Positions 32,606 through 40,486 of a stretch of DNA of 54,212 bases are shown piece by piece; the stretch's first letter is position 1, and each line of letters begins with the position of its first letter. Origin of the DNA: a virus; the IMG/VR virus record IMGVR_UViG_3300003478_000003, positions 21,244 to 75,455 of that record. One strand, written 5' to 3'. Under the pieces are notes generated by a model. It had not been told where the DNA came from. It saw only the letters and a list, made by a program, of their open reading frames with translations, and searched no databases. A program made the position numbers and the translations under genes.

Positions 32606-34003
32606 TTATAAAAGGCCTTCTCTTTTCAGATCTTCCTGCGTAGCATTAATACTTGCGTGTAATACTACCATCATATGATCTATATTCTCTTTAGTTAATG
32701 TCAATGGTGGCGAAATAACATTTAAATGACCAATTGGCCTAATGATTACACCACGGTCTTGTGCGTGATTTGCTATCCTACTGCCAATATCTACACTTGC
32801 TGGAAATAATTCTTTAGTATGGCGTGTCTTAACAAATTCCATACACAACATATAATGACTACCACGTACATCACCAACCATGTAATGTCCACGCATATGT
32901 TGTAATTGTTCTTCAAAGTATGGACCAACTTCACGTACATGTTCAAGTATTTTCTCGTCTTCCATTATTTTAATGTTAGCAAGTCCAGCGGCACACGCAA
33001 CAGGATGTCCTGCGTATGTAAAGCCGTGTGTAAATAATGCGCCTTCTGCTTGAGCGCCATCACTGATTACATCGTAAATTTTGTCTGATATTATAGTTGC
33101 TGATAATGGAATGTAACCTGATGAGATGCCTTTAGCACTTGTTATAATGTCAGGCACTATATCAAATATTTCTTCGGATGCAAACCAATGTCCTAAACGT
33201 CCAAAACCTGTTACTACTTCATCTGATATGTATAACATATCAAACTTTTCACAAACTTCTTTCATGCGTTTGTGATAACCTGGAGGGGCAACAATAACAC
33301 CACCTGCGCCCATAATAGGTTCAGCAATAAATGCCGCCACATTTTCCGATCCAAGTTCTAATATTTTTTTCTCAAATTCTTTTACTAATTCATTACAAAA
33401 TATTTCTAATTGCTCTTTAGTTGGAGGACGGTCACCTTCTATACCTCTATAACAATTAGGTGCTGATATATAATATACTAAATCAGGAGCAATATCAAAA
33501 CCAATGTGATCATGCTGTGTACCTGTTAGTGTCATTGCCATGTATGTGCTACCATGGTATGAGTCTAAACGTGAGATAATTTTCTTTTTGTTTGGCTTCC
33601 CACGTTTATTATTATAAAAATGTATAATACGTATTGCTGTATCATTTGCTATTGAACCACCAGTGCCAAAGAATACATGATTTAAGTCACCAGGTGCTAT
33701 CTCCGCTAATTTTGCCGCTAATTCTGCGGCGGGTGGTGTAACTGTAGGACCAAATGTTGCGTAATAAGCAATCTCGTCTATTTGATCAGCAATTGCTTTC
33801 TTCATTGCTTCGTGTGCGTAACCAATGTTTACACACCATAAGCCAGCAATACCATCTAAATACTGATTACCATCGCTATCATATACATAATTACCAAGAG
33901 AGTTTGCCATTACTAATGATTTTTCATGATTAGCAAAATTTGTCCATGGGTGTATGTTATGATCTATATCTTTTTGTTGTAAATCTTTTGTGTTATATTT
34001 CAC
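32606..34003 (-). CDS. class III aminotransferase
   Basis: 465 residues, the usual length for omega-amino acid:pyruvate aminotransferases, which use PLP to move amino groups from compounds such as beta-alanine or taurine to pyruvate. Signatures are FFGTGGSIANDTAIRI, SRLDSYHGSTYMAMTLTG, AAFIAEPIMGAGGV, YISDEVVTGFGRLG and the PLP lysine in SAKGISSGYIPLSA. All key residues are present. It is coupled to the FAH gene (TAATG), and both lie between fibre genes and lysis genes. Substrate is not readable. Confidence 0.92.
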   Translation of the reverse strand: MKYNTKDLQQKDIDHNIHPWTNFANHEKSLVMANSLGNYVYDSDGNQYLDGIAGLWCVNIGYAHEAMKKAIADQIDEIAYYATFGPTVTPPAAELAAKLAEIAPGDLNHVFFGTGGSIANDTAIRIIHFYNNKRGKPNKKKIISRLDSYHGSTYMAMTLTGTQHDHIGFDIAPDLVYYISAPNCYRGIEGDRPPTKEQLEIFCNELVKEFEKKILELGSENVAAFIAEPIMGAGGVIVAPPGYHKRMKEVCEKFDMLYISDEVVTGFGRLGHWFASEEIFDIVPDIITSAKGISSGYIPLSATIISDKIYDVISDGAQAEGALFTHGFTYAGHPVACAAGLANIKIMEDEKILEHVREVGPYFEEQLQHMRGHYMVGDVRGSHYMLCMEFVKTRHTKELFPASVDIGSRIANHAQDRGVIIRPIGHLNVISPPLTLTKENIDHMMVVLHASINATQEDLKREGLL

Positions 34004-34761
34004 TATGCTATCCTTTGATCAATAATTAAGGTGTCCTCAAACCCCTCAATATACATAGTAACTCTATCGCCATGCTTTAGATATAGTTCTGGTTTATCAT
34101 TGAATACTGCATTGCGTTCCATTAAGCAACCAAATCCATCCATACGCACAGAAGAACTTACTGTTCCACTGCCAATTAATGTTCCTTCGCTTAATGTTCT
34201 AGTTTTTGCCGCGTGTTCTATCAAGTCAGCAAAACTAAATGTCATCTGTTGTGCTGTATTTATTTTTCCAACACGTTCTTCATTTAACTCAATTATCATG
34301 TTTGCGTGTAATTTACAATCTGTATGAAACATTCCTTTTATTTGTAGTGTTTCATGGCAATATTTGCCTAACGCACTATGAGGTTTGCTTTGGAAAAATC
34401 CAAATCCTTTTGCTAATTCTGCGGGTATTAATTTACGTAAACTAATGTCGTTTATAATAGTAATATACTTAATGTGTTCATATGCTTCGTCAGCAGTAGT
34501 GCCTAACGGAACTTCATCAACAATAACACCTACCTCTGCTTCAAAGTCTATTCCATATTCCTCAGGGAATGGATGTATGTTTTCATTCCACAATAAAAAT
34601 TTGTCACTAACGCCTTGATACATTAATGGATCCCAATTAAAACTATCGGGCATTTTTGCTCCACGAGCCGCACGTAATCTCTCCATATGTATAAGATATG
34701 CACTACCATCACAAAATTGTGTTATATTTAGATCACTCGTCAGTGTGTGTTGTATTTTCAT
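34003..34761 (-). CDS. fumarylacetoacetate hydrolase family protein
   Basis: 252 residues. FAH-family enzymes cleave or hydrate beta-keto acids, for instance the last step of tyrosine breakdown. Conserved parts are FEAEVGVIVDEVPLGT (metal-binding Glu), ITIINDISLR (metal Asp), and LIGSGTVSSSVR near the C-terminus. The N-terminal region is shorter than eukaryotic FAH. The start overlaps the VOC gene by 29 bases, and the stop is coupled to the aminotransferase. Together they look like a small catabolic operon. Confidence 0.85.
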   Translation of the reverse strand: MKIQHTLTSDLNITQFCDGSAYLIHMERLRAARGAKMPDSFNWDPLMYQGVSDKFLLWNENIHPFPEEYGIDFEAEVGVIVDEVPLGTTADEAYEHIKYITIINDISLRKLIPAELAKGFGFFQSKPHSALGKYCHETLQIKGMFHTDCKLHANMIIELNEERVGKINTAQQMTFSFADLIEHAAKTRTLSEGTLIGSGTVSSSVRMDGFGCLMERNAVFNDKPELYLKHGDRVTMYIEGFEDTLIIDQRIA

Positions 34762-35176
34762 TTTGCATATTACATGTTATTTCTAATCGTAAATTGTTTG
34801 GATCAAAAAAGTATATACTATATATCCAATCATCGTGATTAGTTGGGCCTATAACATCTAGTCCTCTTGATGTTAATTCAGCAAACCAAGCATCTACATT
34901 CTCAACAGTACCAACATCAAATGCAAAATGTACTACCCAATCTTCGCAATCTGTTGTAGTTGCTTCGCCATCGCCTAAATCAAAAAATGCAATGCAACTT
35001 TTGTCTGGCATTTGGAAAAATATGTGTTTGTATGGAGCATATGCTCCGGTACTTGGAACGTGATCTTTTTCTATAGTATGGACGTGGGGTAACCCCAATA
35101 CATTAGTATAAAATTCTATTGTTTCATCTGCATCTCTACACTTCCATGCAAAATGGTGTAGTTGCTTTAATTTCAT
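34733..35176 (-). CDS. VOC/glyoxalase-type protein
   Basis: 147 residues. The vicinal-oxygen-chelate fold is visible as two beta-alpha-beta units: LHHFAWKCRDADETIEFYTNV, then WVVHFAFDV and a C-terminal IYFFDPNNLRLEI. Metal ligands would be His8 (LHHFAW), His88 in the second half and Glu in LRLEI. Family members include glyoxalases and ring-cleaving dioxygenases. With FAH and an aminotransferase, a role in aromatic amino-acid breakdown is possible. The holin gene ends one base before its start. Confidence 0.82.
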   Translation of the reverse strand: MKLKQLHHFAWKCRDADETIEFYTNVLGLPHVHTIEKDHVPSTGAYAPYKHIFFQMPDKSCIAFFDLGDGEATTTDCEDWVVHFAFDVGTVENVDAWFAELTSRGLDVIGPTNHDDWIYSIYFFDPNNLRLEITCNMQNENTTHTDE

Positions 35177-35177
35177 A

Positions 35178-35597
35178 TTATATGCGCGAAGTTTTTTCTA
35201 CCGCGATCGCCTCGCGTTTTTCCATGCCGCGTGTCCATGCCGCCGCTCCAAGTATAGCACCAAAAGCAATATGAAACAAGCCACCACCTTGTAATGTTAA
35301 GGACTGCCAGTCGCCTTTATTCATCATAATATTTAATGCTTCAGACTGTTGTTCAACTGGCATCTGCAATACATACTTAAATATCTCTGCTAAATCGTGT
35401 GGTTGTGCTTGTACATAATAAGGTGCAATAATAAAATCAAATATACAGATAGCCAAATATGTTAATGCAGCTATTGGACGCCATAATGAACGCATCCATT
35501 TAGCAATAGGACCATTAGAGTTGTTGCTTGCTATTGGTGTTACTGATAAATGTTCTGATACCGCAGTTTCTCTAACTGCTGTCCTGGTTCTTGTCAT
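35178..35597 (-). CDS. holin, 3-TM type
   Basis: 139 residues. The middle has WRPIAALTYLAICIFDFIIA and QSLTLQGGGLFHIAFGAIL, both typical of the 3-TM holin family found in phages and gene transfer agents. The helices are bounded by a polar N-terminus and a basic C-terminus (RGMEKREAIAVEK). Holins make membrane pores that release endolysin at the end of infection. It overlaps the gene at 35572 by 26 bases and is followed at one base by the VOC gene, so metabolic genes sit in a lysis operon. Confidence 0.8.
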   Translation of the reverse strand: MTRTRTAVRETAVSEHLSVTPIASNNSNGPIAKWMRSLWRPIAALTYLAICIFDFIIAPYYVQAQPHDLAEIFKYVLQMPVEQQSEALNIMMNKGDWQSLTLQGGGLFHIAFGAILGAAAWTRGMEKREAIAVEKTSRI

Positions 35598-36189
35598 AGT
35601 TCCTCGTTAAATTGAATGTAGTAATACCTTCATCCTGTACAATATTACTTATCTTAATTGTCGAGTCAGTTCTTGTGATTACTTTTGCATACAAACTATC
35701 CACTAAGTGGTTGCGAAATCCTCGATATGTTAAACTACGTCCATGCGACTTATCATTAATTCCGTTCCTAAAATCACCAATTAAAACAACATCAGTACCT
35801 GTGCCACACACTCTTAGTAATTCTGATATGCTTTTTTGCATAAGTTCCACATCACTATTGTCAAATGGTAAACAATTAACTAATTTTAAACCATTTATAT
35901 TATATGCATGCCAGTGTTGAATACGATCATCAGTTGAGCAGTCAAATTTATACACTTCACAATGATAACAGTTCTGTTTATCTACCATTGGAGTGTTATT
36001 AGAAATAATACATAGACCGGTATCACCATTATCTATCCATTGGTGGTATGCCGTCAATTGGCTAGCAATAGGATACGGAACCTGTTGCAGAAAGCACAGG
36101 TCATATTGGCCTAAGATTTCCTTAGGAAATTCGCTAGTGTTTCTCCAATGAACACTAGACGTCAGGATCTTTAGTGTCTGCGTGTTCAT
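35572..36189 (-). CDS. endonuclease/exonuclease/phosphatase-like protein, degenerate
   Basis: 205 residues. The pattern of strands (LKILTSSVHWRN, YDLCFLQQV, GLCIISNN, KLVNCLPFDNSD, VVLIGDFRNG) resembles the EEP nuclease fold, with Asp in GDFRNG at the GDFN place. The usual first-motif Asn and Glu residues and the last Asp-His pair are not clear, so activity is doubtful. It overlaps both neighbours in the lysis region. Confidence 0.5.
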   Translation of the reverse strand: MNTQTLKILTSSVHWRNTSEFPKEILGQYDLCFLQQVPYPIASQLTAYHQWIDNGDTGLCIISNNTPMVDKQNCYHCEVYKFDCSTDDRIQHWHAYNINGLKLVNCLPFDNSDVELMQKSISELLRVCGTGTDVVLIGDFRNGINDKSHGRSLTYRGFRNHLVDSLYAKVITRTDSTIKISNIVQDEGITTFNLTRNYDKNQDSS

Positions 36190-36349
36190 TTTCGTCTTTC
36201 AAAATTTCTACATCAGTTTTCTTTACTATATGTGTTAATAGACGATCTACTTTTTTCTGAAACCAAACGCCCATTTTGGTATCTTTAAACCACATCCAAA
36301 ATGCTGACGCTATTACGTTCAGTACGATAACTTTGATTAAAACCCACAT
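36155..36349 (-). CDS. small membrane protein, 64 residues
   Basis: One N-terminal hydrophobic helix (WVLIKVIVLNVIASAFWMWF) is followed by a charged cytosolic tail. The ATG at 36349 is five bases after a perfect TATAAATA. It starts a late unit that continues through the nuclease-like gene and the holin. Possibly an accessory lysis or membrane protein. Confidence 0.6.
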   Translation of the reverse strand: MWVLIKVIVLNVIASAFWMWFKDTKMGVWFQKKVDRLLTHIVKKTDVEILKDENEHADTKDPDV

Positions 36350-36354
36350 GCATC

Positions 36355-36362
36355 TATTTATA
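36355..36362 (-). promoter_or_regulatory. late-type promoter TATAAATA, leaderless arrangement
   Basis: Perfect late box ending five bases before the ATG at 36349. It opens the unit carrying the 64-residue protein, the nuclease-like protein, the holin and the VOC/FAH/aminotransferase cassette. Confidence 0.65.
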
Positions 36363-36377
36363 TGGGTTTATTATAAT

Positions 36378-36773
36378 TTACTTGAATTGTTTGTTGTGTT
36401 CTATAAGAGCGTTATCTTGGTCTTTGTAGTATTCTTCGTAAGCAATAATAATTGCTTGCTGTTGTTGAACTAGTTTTCGAATAGCGGCCATGTTGAGAGA
36501 TAAATTCTCATAACCAGTATCGGTTAAACCAAATATTGCTCCATCTACGCTTTCTTTAGATAATTTGTGAAAAACATCATCTACATTTTCTGGTGTAACA
36601 ATAATCCATTTAACTTCTCTCTGATTAATTGTATCTGTACTTGGTAAATTTAATGGAACACGTACTGCTGGTTTTACTTGTATTGCTACTTTAGGTGGAT
36701 TAGTGCTACACCCTGAGAGGGCAAATGGGCCTAAAGCAAGTATAGATGTACCTACAATAATTTCTTTTAACAT
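36378..36773 (-). CDS. lipoprotein, possible outer-membrane spanin
   Basis: 131 residues with a signal peptide and lipobox (FALSGC, Cys at about 22), then a Pro-rich start of the mature part. The C-terminal helix (AAIRKLVQQQQAIIIAYEEYY) could form a coiled coil. It abuts the membrane coiled-coil gene upstream, which fits a two-gene spanin pair. It is longer than most outer-membrane spanins, so this is tentative. Confidence 0.55.
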   Translation of the reverse strand: MLKEIIVGTSILALGPFALSGCSTNPPKVAIQVKPAVRVPLNLPSTDTINQREVKWIIVTPENVDDVFHKLSKESVDGAIFGLTDTGYENLSLNMAAIRKLVQQQQAIIIAYEEYYKDQDNALIEHNKQFK

Positions 36774-37265
36774 TTACTCGTCCTCCTTGGGATGATAGTT
36801 TGGATTGGCTACAGATGGACATTCTGTATTAATTTGACTTGGTTTTGTAGCAGTAATTTCTTTATTAGTTAAAGGACTACCACTGAGTATTTCAAAGCAT
36901 CGCAATACCCTAGCAGATGCTTTACTTATTACTCTTTCAATTAATTTTGGTTTATTCTCAGCAAGTTTTCCAATGTCGCGTGTACCAAAATTAGCAGATA
37001 ATTTACCAAATCTACCTACTAGATTGTCATAATCTTTTTGTGATTGTGCAAATCTTTGGTTTAAGTTGTCAACTACTTGTTGAATTTTTTCTCTGTCTCT
37101 GTCAGCCTGTGCTATTGCTTCATTTTGTAATGCAATTTTTGTATCTCTAACAGCTGCCTCGGCAATTAAAACGGCTTTTTCCTGTTGGGAATTTTGGTAG
37201 TACATGTAACCACCACCGCCACCGATGCCCATGATGACTATTAGAATCATGACTATGTATGACAT
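36774..37265 (-). CDS. membrane coiled-coil protein, possible inner-membrane spanin
   Basis: 163 residues. One N-terminal TM helix (YIVMILIVIMGIGGGGGYMYY) is followed by a long periplasmic coiled coil (VRDTKIALQNEAIAQADRDR and on). This is the layout of Rz-like inner-membrane spanins. The lipoprotein gene follows directly. A leadered late promoter at 37299 and AGGAG precede the ATG. The C-terminal domain with two Cys is unusual for Rz. Confidence 0.6.
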   Translation of the reverse strand: MSYIVMILIVIMGIGGGGGYMYYQNSQQEKAVLIAEAAVRDTKIALQNEAIAQADRDREKIQQVVDNLNQRFAQSQKDYDNLVGRFGKLSANFGTRDIGKLAENKPKLIERVISKASARVLRCFEILSGSPLTNKEITATKPSQINTECPSVANPNYHPKEDE

Positions 37266-37298
37266 AATTAACTCCTGCGTATAATAATATGCTACTAT

Positions 37299-37306
37299 TA
37301 TTTATT
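37299..37306 (-). promoter_or_regulatory. late-type promoter AATAAATA before the spanin-like pair
   Basis: The box overlaps the end of the gene at 37305. The expected start is the A five bases on (37293), giving a short leader with AGGAG. Confidence 0.5.
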
Positions 37307-38087
37307 ACTTCATAGGTACGCGGGCGTTAATTCTGAGTTGTTGTAACTGATCTTTAATATTTTGCTCTTTTGCTAGAAAAGAGTCATATTGTTCTGGGGT
37401 AACTGGAAGTGTGTTGTGTAATTCTTCCATCGTTAGTGTTTTACTGCTTTTATAATGTTTAAATGACCAATTATCAATGCCTGTTAGTTTTTCAACACCT
37501 GTTAACATTTCAGATAATACATCTTTGAATGTATCTTTACGTTCAAACTCTACAAATACAACGTAATCACCATCAATATTTTCACTTGAAATATTATCAG
37601 CATCTATAACATCTGTATAACCACGCTCAACAAATGACATTAAGTCCTTTGCGGCATCATTATTTTTAACTTCCATTGCTAATACAATAACATCCTTATC
37701 TTCACCTAATTTGCTTTTATGTTTATCTACAAAAATTGTAGAATTTACAAGATCTGCCAAATCTAAAGCATTGAGGTCTTCATTAATTGGAGATTCGCCT
37801 AAATGAGTTAAGTCACTTGAAAAATCACCACCAATTTCTTGTGTTGTTATTGTATCTGTAACAGGTATAGTAGGATCTGCAGATATTACTTTTCTTGCTG
37901 TTGTATTTGATTTTGGATCGTTTGTTGTTATAGTAGTTATGTCTGGTTCCCCATCTACTCTTTTTGTAACAGTCTTTTTTGTAGGCCGTAAATTATCACG
38001 TATTTTAGCAATATTTGCTTTTTCTTTTATTTTCTTTTTAGCTACATTACTTAAATTATCTTCTAAAATTTCTCTAAAATTTTTCAT
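37305..38087 (-). CDS. hypothetical protein, 260 residues
   Basis: The N-terminal third is basic and low-complexity (MKNFREILEDN, then VAKKKIKEKANIAKI), followed by a Thr-rich linker. The C-terminal 150 residues have an ordered alpha/beta pattern (KDVIVLAMEVKNNDAAKDLM, GDYVVFVEFERKDTFKDVL). It is coupled to the upstream gene by TAATG. A virion-associated role is likely from context. The N-terminus resembles that of the protein at 16857. Confidence 0.6.
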   Translation of the reverse strand: MKNFREILEDNLSNVAKKKIKEKANIAKIRDNLRPTKKTVTKRVDGEPDITTITTNDPKSNTTARKVISADPTIPVTDTITTQEIGGDFSSDLTHLGESPINEDLNALDLADLVNSTIFVDKHKSKLGEDKDVIVLAMEVKNNDAAKDLMSFVERGYTDVIDADNISSENIDGDYVVFVEFERKDTFKDVLSEMLTGVEKLTGIDNWSFKHYKSSKTLTMEELHNTLPVTPEQYDSFLAKEQNIKDQLQQLRINARVPMK

Positions 38088-38644
38088 TAGATCATTCCTC
38101 CTTCCATTTCTGGCTCCATAGCCATTTCTGGAGCGGCCGCAGCCTGAGCAAGATTTTCTTGTTCAGCTTGTTCAATATCCTCCAAATCTAATTTTTCACC
38201 TTCCAACTCTACATAACCACGTTCAATGTTTGTCATTAACTTGCGTGGAATTTTAATATTAACTATCCAAATTGGCGTTTCTTTAGTTTCAACTTTTTGA
38301 TGAACTTCTTGTTCACCTGCTTTCTTTGGATATACGTTTAAGTCTTTAATAGGTTTTGTTAATTTAGACTTTCTATATGTTATAGTAATATCATAGTCTA
38401 GTAAGCGTTTTGCGCCAAGGGGATTGGGCATTAACTTACGTGGCCACATAAATTCACATTCTACAAAATAACGAGAATGGGTAGGACCAACAACTAATTC
38501 ACCCTTATCCCAGTTTTCAAACACATATAAATCAAGTGTATCTAAAACACGTTCAAAATCTAGTAAATTTTCTAATGCGTTGTTACTTAAATAGATATTT
38601 TTAGTATTATCTAAAACGTCATATAATTCTATTTTATTGGCCAT
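38087..38644 (-). CDS. hypothetical virion-associated protein, 185 residues
   Basis: The ATG at 38644 is five bases after GATAAATA, which decides the start against one at 38701. A beta-rich first half (NIYLSNNALENLL, GELVVGPTHSRYFVECEFM) is followed by TPIWIVNIKIPRKLM and an Ala/Met/Glu-rich tail that includes an Ala run encoded by GCGGCCGC. It begins a late unit with the 260-residue gene. No family recognised. Confidence 0.6.
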   Translation of the reverse strand: MANKIELYDVLDNTKNIYLSNNALENLLDFERVLDTLDLYVFENWDKGELVVGPTHSRYFVECEFMWPRKLMPNPLGAKRLLDYDITITYRKSKLTKPIKDLNVYPKKAGEQEVHQKVETKETPIWIVNIKIPRKLMTNIERGYVELEGEKLDLEDIEQAEQENLAQAAAAPEMAMEPEMEGGMI

Positions 38645-38648
38645 AATC

Positions 38649-38855
38649 TTATTTATCCAATTTACCCCATTGAATGTTATTCCATAAGCGTTCATAGCCA
38701 TAGTATAAAACCATTGTCAATATAGCACCTATTGTTAAAAGACCTGTTGACTTCCATGAACCTGTTACAGCATATGCAAGTATCGGCCAATATATAAAAT
38801 TAAATACACGCCATATAATTGTTTTAACTAATGTTCGTTTATGCGAGTCAGGCAT
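38649..38855 (-). CDS. DUF2061-like small membrane protein
   Basis: 68 residues from the ATG at 38855 (start MPDSHKRTLVKTIIWRVF). It has two TM helices, WPILAYAVTGSW and GLLTIGAILTMVLYYGYERLW, and the pattern K-T-x-x-W-R of DUF2061 proteins. The start overlaps the 2OG oxygenase gene by 28 bases. Its role is unknown. Confidence 0.68.
   Translation of the reverse strand: MPDSHKRTLVKTIIWRVFNFIYWPILAYAVTGSWKSTGLLTIGAILTMVLYYGYERLWNNIQWGKLDK
38650..38657 (-). promoter_or_regulatory. late-type promoter GATAAATA, leaderless arrangement
   Basis: The box ends five bases before the ATG at 38644 and overlaps the end of the DUF2061-like gene. Confidence 0.5.
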
Positions 38856-39481
38856 TCGTCTCCGTCCAATATATCTTGTGTTTTGTTTGTTATAGTTCCA
38901 GTGCATTGTAAAAGACATCGAGGTTCCCACCCTGCATTAGCGGTGGCGTGTGGCATATTTGCCCAATCAAACCAAAACACATCTCCTGCTTGCCATCTGC
39001 ATAAACTTGTGCCAAACTGTATAAAATGGCCAGGCTTCCAGTCTTCTAAAAATATTAAAAATCGGGATACTTTAGATGGATCATCATTCATTTCATATAG
39101 CTTATCAATATGTAAATTGACCATTTCACCTGGATATTGTATATGAAATGCTGTTTTAGAGTTTAATAACCCTAAACAATCTACCATAGTTTGCCATATT
39201 CCAGTAATGTCTCTTGAGCGGCGATACATGACTGTATCAGGGTTTTGACCAGCTCTAACTAAATCATTAACTTCAGTATCTAAACTAGCATCACTATTAT
39301 GATAATTTTTCTTTCTAGTTTTCCAAGTAACTGGCTCAACACTATTTTTAATTTGCTGTAATTCATTGGACCAGTCGCCTATAAAACGAGTAACTTTTTT
39401 AAAATCAGTCTCTTGACTAGGCAAACTCCATTCAAAATGATAGTTACTTTGTGCTTTGCCAAGATCCCAGTTGCTTTCCAT
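38828..39481 (-). CDS. 2OG-Fe(II) oxygenase-like protein
   Basis: 217 residues from the ATG at 39481, one base after the upstream stop. The iron ligands are likely His124 and Asp126 (NLHIDKLY) and His178 (MPHATANAG), with Arg188 for 2-oxoglutarate. The framework W-x-P-G-H-F and GDVFWFDWANMPHA is shared with the gene at 40487. Such enzymes hydroxylate proteins, bases or small molecules. Substrate unknown. Confidence 0.72.
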   Translation of the reverse strand: MESNWDLGKAQSNYHFEWSLPSQETDFKKVTRFIGDWSNELQQIKNSVEPVTWKTRKKNYHNSDASLDTEVNDLVRAGQNPDTVMYRRSRDITGIWQTMVDCLGLLNSKTAFHIQYPGEMVNLHIDKLYEMNDDPSKVSRFLIFLEDWKPGHFIQFGTSLCRWQAGDVFWFDWANMPHATANAGWEPRCLLQCTGTITNKTQDILDGDECLTRINEH

Positions 39482-39482
39482 A

Positions 39483-39833
39483 CTAATATACTCCATCAAA
39501 TATAAAATAATCTACAGTAAATGTTAGTTCAGCACCAATAAAAACTGCTAACCAATAATTATTTAACCAATCCCATAACTGCTTGATTACCCACCAAGCA
39601 CATAATACTCTAATAGAGTATACCACATCAGCCCATATTATGTCAAGCCATAAAAACGAATCTGCTTCAAAATAGTTGTAAAATAGGATATTGTCAGCTA
39701 AAAAACTTAATTGGGCCATAAAGAATACTGCCCAATAGTAAGTTATATATTTGTTTAAGAACTTAACTATTGGTCCGGAAACAACCAATCTATAAAGTAC
39801 ATAAATTATATTAGTGACAGCTAGTTCTATCAT
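39483..39833 (-). CDS. membrane protein, 116 residues
   Basis: Three to four hydrophobic, Trp/Tyr/Phe-rich helices (YWAVFFMAQLSFLADNILFY, WWVIKQLWDWLNNYWLAVF). Two segments with a similar Leu/Thr-x-x-D pattern (SFLADNILFYNYF and TFTVDYFIFDGVY) suggest an internal duplication. It lies between a P-loop protein and an oxygenase. No family recognised. Confidence 0.6.
   Translation of the reverse strand: MIELAVTNIIYVLYRLVVSGPIVKFLNKYITYYWAVFFMAQLSFLADNILFYNYFEADSFLWLDIIWADVVYSIRVLCAWWVIKQLWDWLNNYWLAVFIGAELTFTVDYFIFDGVY
39617..39646 (-). promoter_or_regulatory. possible internal promoter, TTGACA-N18-TATACT
   Basis: A perfect -35 with a TATACT -10 at 18 bp lies inside the membrane protein gene and could express the oxygenase at 39481. 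Coding constraints make it less certain. Confidence 0.35.
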
Positions 39834-40480
39834 ACAGCGCCTTTCCGGTTACTTGCTAACTTTATTGTTTTATCTAATTTTGATTCTGCTTGTGATATGT
39901 ATTTTTCATTAGCATCTTTAGATAATATTTCTGATAGTTTAGCATCATCTATTGTTACTTCATTTGGTAACAATCCTAGTTGTTTTTCTAACCATTGTAA
40001 ATATCTTATCTCATACAAGTATAATAACTCTTGACTAGCAAATACTGTTTTATGGTTAAGTGTTATACTAACTAACTGTTTTATAAAAAACGGTGTTGTA
40101 TGTTTTCCTCTTACACGTTCTTGCTGTAATTTTACAATATTACTATCTCTTCCTATTATAAGAAATTGAATTCTACAAAACTTCCTTGCTACTTCTATAA
40201 AACTATTATATGCTGGAATAGTTTCTACGCCATCATCAAAATAAGGACAACTAATACTTGTAATAAAATAATTGCTTTGTTCCCAATCAAATTCATTTAG
40301 CTTTGATGGATCTTTCCAACACTCTGCGAAAGGTTCTAAATCATGACCTTCCCAATACTTTTCTTGTAGTTTAGGCCATACAAATATATTTTTATTTTGT
40401 CCTAATGCTTTGCTGAATAAGTGATTACCACTACCTTGTGGTCCTGTCATTATTGTTAGTATTGGTTTCAACGTTAACAA
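39830..40480 (-). CDS. P-loop protein, sulfotransferase- or kinase-like
   Basis: 216 residues. It has a strand and P-loop near the start (PILTIMTGPQGSGNHLFSKAL) and a later strand-helix RIQFLIIGRDSNIVKL. The pattern fits phage sulfotransferase-like proteins. The open frame begins with TTG at 40480; an ATG at 40450 would remove the strand before the P-loop, so TTG is preferred. It sits between two 2OG oxygenase genes, suggesting a joint modification pathway. Confidence 0.58.
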   Translation of the reverse strand: MLTLKPILTIMTGPQGSGNHLFSKALGQNKNIFVWPKLQEKYWEGHDLEPFAECWKDPSKLNEFDWEQSNYFITSISCPYFDDGVETIPAYNSFIEVARKFCRIQFLIIGRDSNIVKLQQERVRGKHTTPFFIKQLVSITLNHKTVFASQELLYLYEIRYLQWLEKQLGLLPNEVTIDDAKLSEILSKDANEKYISQAESKLDKTIKLASNRKGAV

Positions 40481-40486
40481 GACTTC

